Source: an uncultured PS1 clade bacterium (lineage in GTDB: Bacteria; Pseudomonadota; Alphaproteobacteria; RS24). Taken from it: a DNA stretch of 49,838 bases. The position numbers were made by a program, and so were the translations under genes. Positions 7,237-15,212 of this stretch are shown one piece after another (the first letter of the stretch is position 1; each line of letters opens with the position of its first letter). The notes under the pieces were generated by a model. It saw nothing but the letters and a program-made list of their open reading frames with translations, did not search any database and had not been told where the DNA came from. The stretch covers positions 1 through 49,838 of the forward strand of contig CACNWB010000012.1 of the NCBI GenBank assembly GCA_902624095.1, read 5' to 3'.

Positions 7237-8207
7237 CGCCGGGCCGCCTTGCCAATATGGGTTTGCCCGCGCTCTTTCGACAGGCGTATTTGCTTTTGCC
7301 GCTCACGAAAACGTGCGCGGTCATCATCGTCATGCGCATCAATGCAGTGCAGACAGCTTACGCCATGTTCAAAACTGGCACGCTGCTTGTCTGCCAGCGT
7401 CAGCGGTGTGCGGCAGGCATGGCACTGGTCATAGGCGCCGGGTGCAAGCCCGTGTTTAACCGACACGCGCTGATCGAAAACAAAACACTCACCACGCCAT
7501 GCACTGTCTTCTGCAGGCATGGTTTCCAGATATTTCAAAATACCGCCTTCGAGATGAAACACATTTTCATAGCCGCGCGAGCGCAAATAGGAGGTGGCTT
7601 TTTCGCAGCGAATACCGCCGGTACAAAACATGGCGATATTTTTGGGGCGCTTTTTTTCTGGCAAATCTGCCATGTAAGTTTCAATCCATGCCGGAAAATC
7701 CCGAAACGAAGCCGTTTCGGGATCGACAGCGTTCTCAAACGTGCCAATGGCAACCTCGTAGCGGTTGCGAGTGTCAATAACCAACGTGTCCGATGCGCTT
7801 ATCAGCGCGTTCCAGTCCTTTGCTGACACATAGGTGCCGACGCTGTTTTTGGGGTCGATATCCGGCTGACCCATGGTCACGACTTCCCGCTTCAGCCGCA
7901 CCTTCATTCGGTAAAAGGCCGGCTCTTTGGCAAAGCTATATTTGGGCTGAATGTCGAAAAAATACGGGCTGTCTGCGAAATGCGCCATCAACGCGCAAAT
8001 GCCCTCGCGCAACGCGCAAACCGTGCCGTTGATTCCCTCATGCGCTATCAGTATTGTGCCTAAAATGCCGGCGGACTCACAAGCTTTTTGCAAGTCGTGC
8101 TGTACAGCAACGGGGTCCGACAGGTGTATGAATTTATAAAAAGCGGCAACAATCACCCCCTTTTCGGAGGGCGTTTCCGGAACCGGAGGAGAACTTGTCT
8201 GTGTCAT
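7233..8207 (-). CDS. trhO: tRNA uridine(34) 5-hydroxylase TrhO (rhodanese family)
   Basis: The 324-residue protein matches TrhO/YceA, which makes 5-hydroxyuridine at wobble U34 in an oxygen-dependent reaction. An N-terminal acylphosphatase-like domain (AAFYKFIHLSDP...AHEGINGTVC) precedes a rhodanese domain with Cys195 in FCTGGIRCEKATSYL. A C-terminal extension carries two Cys pairs (CHAC and CLHC) that may bind metal. The 27-nt gap to pssA upstream and the overlap with the GST start downstream place it in the middle of an operon. Confidence 0.93.
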   Translation of the reverse strand: MTQTSSPPVPETPSEKGVIVAAFYKFIHLSDPVAVQHDLQKACESAGILGTILIAHEGINGTVCALREGICALMAHFADSPYFFDIQPKYSFAKEPAFYRMKVRLKREVVTMGQPDIDPKNSVGTYVSAKDWNALISASDTLVIDTRNRYEVAIGTFENAVDPETASFRDFPAWIETYMADLPEKKRPKNIAMFCTGGIRCEKATSYLRSRGYENVFHLEGGILKYLETMPAEDSAWRGECFVFDQRVSVKHGLAPGAYDQCHACRTPLTLADKQRASFEHGVSCLHCIDAHDDDDRARFRERQKQIRLSKERGQTHIGKAARR

Positions 8208-8234
8208 GTGCCCATCCCAGATTTTCGCTGAATT

Positions 8235-9029
8235 CTAACCAGAGGTTTGGGTTGATCTGATCCGATAATATCTATGTGCGCTGAACGGAATGCATGCATA
8301 GTAGATTATACACATCAGGCTCAGAGTCATCCAAGGGAAAGTGAGCAGCATGATACCCCAGACCCCAATGACAATCATAATCGGCAATGCAAGATTGCGT
8401 CGAATTGTCGTTGACGAGCTCTTCACCGAAAAAGTTGGCACGCGGAATATCATTAAAAACGCGACCAAAATGATATTGGCCATCACAACCAATGTGTTAT
8501 CTTGCAATGAAACAAAGTCTCCGATTTGCAGATAAATCGGCCACATCATCAGCCCTGCTGCAACGGGGGAAGGAACGCCGAGAAAAAAACGGCTTTTCCA
8601 GTCCGGCCTGTCGGGTTCTTCCATATCGACATTATAGCGCGCCAAACGCAACGCGCAGCAAACCGAGAAAATCAATATGACCGCCCAGCCCAGACGTCCA
8701 GTTGACTGCAACGCCCATAAATAAATCACGAACCCGGGTACAATTCCGAAATTGACAAAATCAGACAATGAGTCGAGATGCGCACCCAGCGCCGTTTCAG
8801 CCTTCAGCAAGCGCGCCATCGTGCCGTCCAGACCATCAATAAACCCGGCAGCCACGATACAGAACACAGCCAAGTCAAAATATCCGTCCAGCCCCAGACG
8901 CAAGGCCGTCAGACCAAGGCACAGAGCCAGCAATGTCATCGCAGACGGGATAATCTGACGTATCGGAAACCGTCGCCGCCCGACCCCGCTTTCTTTTGTT
9001 TTGGTCAACGTCTCGTCCAAATCAGTCAT
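8235..9029 (-). CDS. pssA: CDP-diacylglycerol--serine O-phosphatidyltransferase
   Basis: The 264-residue integral membrane enzyme makes phosphatidylserine from CDP-diacylglycerol and serine. The CDP-alcohol phosphotransferase signature is visible as DGLDGTMARLL, then G, then HLDSLSD. Around it are about six to eight hydrophobic segments (LLALCLGLTALRL, FDLAVFCIVAAGF, WAVILIFSVCCAL, LTFPWMTLSLMCII). I chose ATG 9029; the frame can also start at TTG 9038. The product is the substrate for Psd (18421-19113). In many alphaproteobacteria pssA and psd are adjacent, but here they are about 9 kb apart. Confidence 0.92.
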   Translation of the reverse strand: MTDLDETLTKTKESGVGRRRFPIRQIIPSAMTLLALCLGLTALRLGLDGYFDLAVFCIVAAGFIDGLDGTMARLLKAETALGAHLDSLSDFVNFGIVPGFVIYLWALQSTGRLGWAVILIFSVCCALRLARYNVDMEEPDRPDWKSRFFLGVPSPVAAGLMMWPIYLQIGDFVSLQDNTLVVMANIILVAFLMIFRVPTFSVKSSSTTIRRNLALPIMIVIGVWGIMLLTFPWMTLSLMCIIYYACIPFSAHRYYRIRSTQTSG

Positions 9030-9170
9030 CTGGCTCAACCGGTTATCATTTGCAGCTGATTTTTATAAAAAATCTGGATGACTGGTTCCATATCGCGCCA
9101 TCATTGCCGACAAAATTCCTTCTGCCGCGGGAACATGCCATGTTGTTCCAGGCAATTCAATATGAAACCG

Positions 9171-10919
9171 TCAAAAGCCGGACGCGCGATCATCCTCGCC
9201 ACGAGTGTAATCAGCGGCCCCTTCGCGTCCGCCATCAACACCAATAAGCACCGCCTCGACGCGACCCAGCTCATATTTAAAACGTGGCCAGGCATAAAGA
9301 CGGTGTCCGCGGCGCATCAGGCCAATCTGGGTTGGCACACTCAACGTGCCGCGTTCCAGCATCACCATATCGGGTTGCCATTGGCTGTGGGCTTTTCGGG
9401 CGTTGACGCTTTGCTGCGCACTCATGCCGAAATCCACCACATTCATAATTGTCTGAAAAACCGAAGTGATAATCGTGGCACCACCCGGCGTTCCGACAAC
9501 CAGCCGCAAATCTCCATCTTTGGTAACAATGGTCGGTGTCATGGAAGAAAGCATGCGTTTGCCCGGTGCCACGGCGTTTTGGGAATTGCCCAAAAGCCCG
9601 AACTGGTTGGCGTAATCTAGCTTGATGGCGAAATCATCCATTTCATTATTCAAAAAAAAGCCGGCACCGCGCACCACCACTTTTGAACCAAAATTGCCGT
9701 TCAAGGTCGTGGTCATGGCGACCGCATTGCCGGCCGGATCGACAATTGAGACATGCGTGGTCTCTACGCTTTCAATGCGGTCAACGTGGCCCTCGCGAAT
9801 TTCGGTGCTGTCGGTCTTTTGCCACGGGTCGATCGAGGCCATGCGTGCCTTGACATAGGCGTTCGACACCAGTCGGTCGACGGGCACATCAACAAAATCC
9901 GGATCGCCCAAATAGCTGGCGCGGTCGGCATAGGCGCGCCGCTCCAATTCCACCATCATGTGAATATGCGCCGCCGAATTATGCCCCATTCGCCCAACTT
10001 GATAGGGCTCGGCGCCTTTCAGCAATTGCGCCAGAGCCACACCGCCGCTTGAAGGCGGTGGCATAGAAATCACCTCATGGCCGCGATAGGAAAACCGAAT
10101 AGGCGCGCGCCAAACCGGCCTGTAGGCGTCAAGATCAGCTTGTGTTATCAGCCCGCCGCCTGAACCCATTTCCGCCACAATCATTTGCGCTGTTGGCCCT
10201 TTGTAAAACCCGTTGCGGCCATTTTTGGCAATTCGCGTCAGCGTTTCGGCCAGCATGGGAAACCGCGCCGTATCACCTGCCTGCCACCCTCGGGCTTTCA
10301 GCACATTTGGCGTATGTATATTTAGTTCGGAAAAATCGCTCTGATAGCGGTTGAACATGCGCGCGCCCTTGTGCGACAGAACAAAGCCGTCGCGCGCCAA
10401 TTTGATCGCCGGTGTCAACAGGTCAGCCCAAACCATAGAACCGAATTTTTCATGCGCCACCACCATCCCAGCCACCGTGCCGGGCACGCCGACAGCCAAA
10501 TGCCCGCGCAGGCTTGCATTCTTAATCACATTGCCGTCAGCATCGAGATACATATCGCGCCGCGCCGCCAAAGGTGCTTTTTCTCGAAAATCCAGCGCTC
10601 CGTTTGTGCCGTCGGCCAGCCGGTAGACAATAAACCCGCCTCCGCCAATATTGCCGGCCTGTTGATAGACAACGGCAAGCGCAAAATTTACCGCCACGGC
10701 AGCATCAAAAGCATTCCCGCCCGCCGCCAGAACATCACGGCCAATTTCAGACGCAAGCCCGTGCGCACTGACTACCATCGCCTTGTCGCCATGCGTGTCG
10801 GATGGGGCCAAGCGCCAGTGATAGCGCAGATAATCAAGCTGGAGGGCAAGTATAGGTGCAAGCAGTGTCAGCACTGCACCGAAAACAATTGCAGTTGCAA
10901 CGCGGTGCGTTTTTTCCAT
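9171..10919 (-). CDS. ggt: Gamma-glutamyltransferase
   Basis: The 582-residue Ntn hydrolase precursor has an N-terminal membrane anchor (residues about 8-27), so the enzyme faces the periplasm. The autoprocessing and catalytic Thr is Thr387 in ESVETTHVSIVD, giving a large N-terminal and a smaller C-terminal subunit. Substrate-site motifs MPPPSSGGVALAQLL, GFFLNNEMDDFA, LSSMTPTIV and GTPGGATIITSV are intact. It cleaves glutathione and other gamma-glutamyl compounds or transfers the gamma-glutamyl group. It is a single gene on the minus strand, divergent from fadH. The 5-oxoprolinase and glutathione reductase genes of the same metabolic theme lie further along. Confidence 0.94.
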   Translation of the reverse strand: MEKTHRVATAIVFGAVLTLLAPILALQLDYLRYHWRLAPSDTHGDKAMVVSAHGLASEIGRDVLAAGGNAFDAAVAVNFALAVVYQQAGNIGGGGFIVYRLADGTNGALDFREKAPLAARRDMYLDADGNVIKNASLRGHLAVGVPGTVAGMVVAHEKFGSMVWADLLTPAIKLARDGFVLSHKGARMFNRYQSDFSELNIHTPNVLKARGWQAGDTARFPMLAETLTRIAKNGRNGFYKGPTAQMIVAEMGSGGGLITQADLDAYRPVWRAPIRFSYRGHEVISMPPPSSGGVALAQLLKGAEPYQVGRMGHNSAAHIHMMVELERRAYADRASYLGDPDFVDVPVDRLVSNAYVKARMASIDPWQKTDSTEIREGHVDRIESVETTHVSIVDPAGNAVAMTTTLNGNFGSKVVVRGAGFFLNNEMDDFAIKLDYANQFGLLGNSQNAVAPGKRMLSSMTPTIVTKDGDLRLVVGTPGGATIITSVFQTIMNVVDFGMSAQQSVNARKAHSQWQPDMVMLERGTLSVPTQIGLMRRGHRLYAWPRFKYELGRVEAVLIGVDGGREGAADYTRGEDDRASGF

Positions 10920-11067
10920 TTTTTCGTTCCCTGTTTTGCGTCAGACACTAGCAGTGTGCCTGCTGCATCGCAATATTGTGCAACCGGATACAAAAGCACC
11001 GAATTTATGAAGATATTGCCATTGCCGCCGCGCACTTTTATCCTATTTGATTGGCAGGGAGATGATC

Positions 11068-13176
11068 ATGAGTGCAGCCATAGAAACTTCCGGAGAGCAA
11101 TCTGAACATCCCGGACACACGAAATACAAGCGTCTTTTCACCCCATTGAAAATCGGCTCGGTGACGGTTAAAAACCGCGCAATTATGGGCTCTATGCATA
11201 CCGGCCTTGAAGAAAGCCCGAACGGGTTTGAGCGCATGGCCGCCTATTTCGCCGAACGCGCCGCGGGTGGCGTCGGCATGATTATTACTGGCGGCATTGC
11301 CCCGAATGAAGAAGGCGGCATGGTGTTTCGTGATGAAAATGGCGATGCGGTTTTCACCGCGTCAAAACTCTCCACCGATGCCGAAGCCGACGGACACAAG
11401 CTTATAACAGACGCGGTTCATGCCGCCGACCCGGATGTGAAAATCTGCATGCAGATATTGCATATGGGGCCGCTTGCAATGAATGATCAGCTTGTGGCGC
11501 CGTCTGCGGTTAGGTCGCGTATCAGTAAATTCACGCCAAATGAGCTGGACGCCGAAGGAATTGAAAAGCAGATCGAAGACCACGTAAATTGCGCGCGCCT
11601 CGCGCAAAAAGCTGGTTATGACGGCGTCGAGATTATTGGCTCCGCCGGCTATCTTATTTCCACGTTTCTTGTCGAAAAGACCAATATGCGGACGGACGAG
11701 TATGGCGGGTCGTACGAAAATCGCATGCGGTTTGCACTTGAAGTCGTGCGCCAGTGCCGCGCCGCAGTGGGCGAAGATTTTATCATTATTTTCCGTATTG
11801 CCGGCATGGATATGCTGGAAGGCGGAATGAGCTGGGACGAGGTGGCCCTGCTCGCCCGCGAATTGGAGAAAGCCGGCGCATCCGTCATTTCCACTCATTT
11901 CACATGGCATGAATCAGCCGTGCCGACCATTGCCACTATGGTGCCGCGGGCCGCCTTTACCTCTGTCACCGCACGCGTGCGCAAGGAAGTCTCGATACCG
12001 GTCATTACATCAAACCGCATCAACATGCCGCAAGTCGCCGAAGACGTTCTGGCGCAAGGTGATGCAGACCTTGTCTCAATGGCGCGGCCCATGTTGGCTG
12101 ACAGTGACTTTATGAACAAGGCAGCAGAAGACAGGGCCGATGAGATAAACACTTGTATTGCATGCAATCAGGCGTGTCTTGACCACACATTCTCGGGCAA
12201 GACTACCTCATGCCTTGTCAATCCGCGCGCCTGCCATGAAACGCTTTTAAAATATGAGCCGACAGAGAACCCGAAGAAAATAGCCGTTGTCGGCGCGGGG
12301 CCCGCGGGGCTGGCTTATGCAACTGTTGCCGCCGAACGCGGCCATCACGTATCCCTTTATGATGCCGCGTCTGAAATCGGCGGCCAGTTCAATCTGGCAA
12401 AACTGGTGCCCGGCAAGGAAGAGTTTTACGAAACACTGCGCTATTACACGCGCATGATCGAAAAACTGGGCATTGATCTGCATTTGAACACACGCGTTGA
12501 TGCCGACATGCTGGCCGATGGTGGCTTTGACAACATTATCATCGCCACTGGCATTTCTCCGCGTGTACCAGAACTGGAAGGTATCGACCATCCGTCGGTT
12601 GTAGGCTATGTCGACGCGCTACGCGGCACGAAGCCGGTTGGCAGCAAGGTCGCGATTATGGGCGCAGGCGGCATTGGTTTTGATGTTGCCGATTTCATTT
12701 CCCATGACGGCCCTTCGGCGGCGCAAAATATTGATGTTTTCGCCCGCGAATGGGGAATTGATTTTACAAACCACCCGCGTGGAGGGGTTACCGGCATTGA
12801 GCCGGAGGTTGCCAGCGCACCGCGCGAAATTTTCCTCTTGCAACGCAAGGAAACGGCCGTCGGCAAGGGTTTGGGCAAAACCACGGGCTGGACCCACCGT
12901 CTGACATTGTCTCGGCGCGGGGTCAAAATGATGAACGGCATTGAATATCTGAAAATCGACGACCGTGGCTTACATTTTCTGCGCGACAATAAGCCTGACC
13001 ATCTTGAGGTAGACACGATAATCATCTGTGCCGGCCAGGAGCCATTGCGCGAGGTTTTCGATACCGCTCAAGCGCGCGGGCTGCCCGTTGAACTGGTTGG
13101 CGGCGCATTTGAAGCCGCCGAACTGGACGCCAAGGCGGCGATTTATCAGGCCAGCCACATGGCGGCGGCCGTTTAA
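11068..13176 (+). CDS. fadH: NADPH-dependent 2,4-dienoyl-CoA reductase-type oxidoreductase
   Basis: The 702-residue protein has the Old Yellow Enzyme barrel (FTPLKIGSVTVKNRAIMGSMHTG, residues about 25-340). Iron-sulfur cysteines follow in CIACNQACLDHTFSGK...CLVNPRACHE. The C-terminal FAD/NAD domain has Rossmann motif VVGAGPAGLAYATVAAERG and a second motif IMGAGGIGFDVADF. FadH removes a double bond in beta-oxidation of unsaturated fatty acids using NADPH, FMN, FAD and 4Fe-4S. The start ATG 11068 has AGGGAG six bases upstream; ATG 11062 is too close to it. A trimethylamine dehydrogenase-like role is less likely, given length and motif order. Confidence 0.87.
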   Translation: MSAAIETSGEQSEHPGHTKYKRLFTPLKIGSVTVKNRAIMGSMHTGLEESPNGFERMAAYFAERAAGGVGMIITGGIAPNEEGGMVFRDENGDAVFTASKLSTDAEADGHKLITDAVHAADPDVKICMQILHMGPLAMNDQLVAPSAVRSRISKFTPNELDAEGIEKQIEDHVNCARLAQKAGYDGVEIIGSAGYLISTFLVEKTNMRTDEYGGSYENRMRFALEVVRQCRAAVGEDFIIIFRIAGMDMLEGGMSWDEVALLARELEKAGASVISTHFTWHESAVPTIATMVPRAAFTSVTARVRKEVSIPVITSNRINMPQVAEDVLAQGDADLVSMARPMLADSDFMNKAAEDRADEINTCIACNQACLDHTFSGKTTSCLVNPRACHETLLKYEPTENPKKIAVVGAGPAGLAYATVAAERGHHVSLYDAASEIGGQFNLAKLVPGKEEFYETLRYYTRMIEKLGIDLHLNTRVDADMLADGGFDNIIIATGISPRVPELEGIDHPSVVGYVDALRGTKPVGSKVAIMGAGGIGFDVADFISHDGPSAAQNIDVFAREWGIDFTNHPRGGVTGIEPEVASAPREIFLLQRKETAVGKGLGKTTGWTHRLTLSRRGVKMMNGIEYLKIDDRGLHFLRDNKPDHLEVDTIIICAGQEPLREVFDTAQARGLPVELVGGAFEAAELDAKAAIYQASHMAAAV

Positions 13177-13191
13177 GCCGAAAGCCGTTTT

Positions 13192-13611
13192 TCAGGTTCC
13201 AAGCCAGACATCGGTGGTTTCAATATTAAGCTGTCCGGCAAGCCCGGCGTCACGGTGTGGCGCAATTTCGGCATAAGCGGGCGACATCATCATGTCGAGC
13301 ATGGCCTTGCGGTTTGGATATTGGGCAATTGCCACCTGATCCCAAAGCTCTTCAACCTCGCCCAGAGCCAAGCGATCGACAGTGCCCGAAAATACTATCC
13401 CGCCGCCCAGTTCGACAAGCAATTTGGAGACACCCTGCCCATAAATTGCATAAGCCTCGGCACCGGTTAAGTCGGTTTCGCGACCGTCGGAATATTCGGC
13501 TTTTTCCTTGAATTTTAGCAAATTGACCATGCTTATCGGTCCGCCGTGATTGTCCTCGGTAAAGCCCTCTAACTGTTCTTTGTTCGGATAGACCGCGTTT
13601 TCGAATTTCAT
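13192..13611 (-). CDS. DUF1330 family protein
   Basis: The 139-residue protein has the DUF1330 dimeric alpha-beta barrel pattern: GPISMVNLLKFK, GAEAYAIYGQGVSKLLVELGG, and DQVAIAQYPNRKAMLDMMMSPAYAEIAPHRDAGL. The function is not established. The fold resembles small ligand-binding or monooxygenase-like barrels. The start at 13611 is preceded by GGAGG five bases away. ATG 13623 lies within that ribosome site region and lacks its own. The gene is convergent with fadH, 15 bases apart. Confidence 0.85.
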   Translation of the reverse strand: MKFENAVYPNKEQLEGFTEDNHGGPISMVNLLKFKEKAEYSDGRETDLTGAEAYAIYGQGVSKLLVELGGGIVFSGTVDRLALGEVEELWDQVAIAQYPNRKAMLDMMMSPAYAEIAPHRDAGLAGQLNIETTDVWLGT

Positions 13612-14036
13612 GCCTGCCTCCATGGTATGTGCAAGTGAATTTCCGATTTACTAGCACCAATTCTGCGGTTTCGAAACTTGAAACTCTACGCCCGCCCCTT
13701 CAACGGAACGTTGTCATTTTTAAATATTCTTCCAAGTTATTCTTATGTTTGGTTGACGCTGGAACCCTGCCATGTTAATAGTCAAAATGTGCTGATATAT
13801 CACGAATTGAGATAGGTAAACTATGCTGACCTAATCCATTTTAGCTCTTCAGACTTACTGTCCCGCGAATTGGCACGCCTTAAAAATCCAACCTCCTCAA
13901 CCATTTCCAGCTTCCATAGGAAAATGAGGCAAAAAGTCCTATATTTACAAAGAGATTTCAGGTCACATAAAATATTCTGATGGAATCACTGCTTTATATG
14001 AGCAGAAACACAATCTGAACGCTTGCGAGAGTTCGA
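13612..14036. other. Gene-free stretch upstream of the RND efflux genes
   Basis: This is the longest non-coding interval in the window (425 bp) and is visibly AT-richer than its neighbours. I see no convincing open frame, tRNA or terminator. It contains a 10-bp perfect palindrome TGATATATCA (13793-13802) and the candidate promoter at 13944-13973. A long leader or upstream regulatory sites for the efflux genes are plausible, but no regulator gene is adjacent. Confidence 0.5.
13944..13973 (+). promoter_or_regulatory. Candidate sigma-70 promoter of the RND efflux operon
   Basis: TTTACA (13944-13949) and TAAAAT (13968-13973) each match five of six consensus bases with an 18-bp spacer. They lie about 64 bp upstream of the ATG at 14037. 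It is the best promoter-like pair I noticed in the gene-free stretch. Confidence 0.4.
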
Positions 14037-15209
14037 ATGGCATTTGACCCCAACCAGCAAGAAAAAACACCTATTCTGAAAAGGTTGCGCGCCGCGTTGG
14101 CGCGCTTTCAGGTCAGTCGTTCTGTCCTCACCTCTTTGGGCGTTTTGCTGGCGATCGGCCTCTGGGTCGGTTCCGGCGTTTTCAACGGTGATGCAAACAC
14201 GGTCGAACCGGCCCAAGCGATTAAAACACGCAGCGCAGACGAAACCCCATTCTCTGTGATTGCGCGTGAGATTTCCGCCCGCGACACCACCTCAATTGTT
14301 CGGTTGCAAGGCCGTACCGAAGCTGACCGGATTGTGACGCTTGCATCGGAAACATCGGGCACCATTGTCAATTTGCCGATCCCTAAAGGGCGCCGCGTTC
14401 AAAAAGGACAATTGATTTGTGAAATTGATGCGGGGGCACGTGCGGCAATGTTGGCCGAAGCAAAAGCCAAGCGCGACGCAGCCCGCATTAATTATGAAGC
14501 CTCGCAGAGGCTGTTTGAAAAAGGCCATATTTCAAAAAGCCAACGTGCCACAAGCAAAGCCAATTTTGACGCCACCGCTGCTGCCGTCAAAATGCACCAG
14601 GTCGAATTGTCGCGCACGCGCATAAAAGCGCCCTTTGACGGTATTCTCGATCAATTGCCGCTGAAAGCCGGCGCGTTTATCGCCCCCGGCCAACCTTGCG
14701 GCACACTAATCGATAAAGACCCCCTGCTTATTGTTGCCCATGTTGCCGAAAGCCAGATCACCAAAATTCGCAATGGCGCACCCGCGAGCGCAATTCTGGC
14801 GACTGGCGAAAATGTAACGGGGTTTGTGCGTTATGTCGCGGAAAGCCCAAGCCTTGCCACGCGCACATTTCAGATTGAGGTCGAAGTTGAAAATAAGGAT
14901 TTTCTGCTGCGCGACGGCGTGAGTGCCGATCTTAATATCGAGTCCGCACGCGTCCGCGCTTCGCAAATTCCGCGCAGTGCACTGACACTGGATGACACCG
15001 GGCGTCTTGGCGTGCGCGTGCTGGAGGGCGAGGTGGTCGCTTTTCGCGAAGTAGCGATTTTGTCGGATCAGTCCGAGTATTCCACCGTCACTGGGCTGGG
15101 CGAAACCGAAGTGGTTATCATTAGTGGCGGGGATTTTACACGCGCCGGCCAGCGGGTAGATGCCGAAATCCAGACGGAAGCATCGGTCAAAGCCGCCGGA
15201 GCCATGTAG
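14037..15209 (+). CDS. RND efflux periplasmic adaptor (membrane fusion protein)
   Basis: The 390-residue adaptor has one N-terminal membrane segment (residues about 27-50, SVLTSLGVLLAIGLWVGSGVF). A lipoyl/barrel-sandwich half (TIVNLPIPKGRRVQKGQLICEID), a helical hairpin (residues about 135-195) and the second lipoyl half (RIKAPFDGILDQLPLKAGAFI) follow. The protein ends with beta-barrel and membrane-proximal domains. It bridges the inner-membrane pump, encoded 3 bp downstream, to an outer-membrane channel that is not encoded here. The start ATG 14037 has only a weak GAGAG ribosome site. The substrate is unknown. Confidence 0.9.
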   Translation: MAFDPNQQEKTPILKRLRAALARFQVSRSVLTSLGVLLAIGLWVGSGVFNGDANTVEPAQAIKTRSADETPFSVIAREISARDTTSIVRLQGRTEADRIVTLASETSGTIVNLPIPKGRRVQKGQLICEIDAGARAAMLAEAKAKRDAARINYEASQRLFEKGHISKSQRATSKANFDATAAAVKMHQVELSRTRIKAPFDGILDQLPLKAGAFIAPGQPCGTLIDKDPLLIVAHVAESQITKIRNGAPASAILATGENVTGFVRYVAESPSLATRTFQIEVEVENKDFLLRDGVSADLNIESARVRASQIPRSALTLDDTGRLGVRVLEGEVVAFREVAILSDQSEYSTVTGLGETEVVIISGGDFTRAGQRVDAEIQTEASVKAAGAM

Positions 15210-15212
15210 CCC

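Noticed and set aside
9131-9150. Inverted repeat GGAACA...TGTTCC between ggt and pssA
   Set aside because: Arms are only 6 bp with no T run on either strand, so I could not support a terminator or operator.
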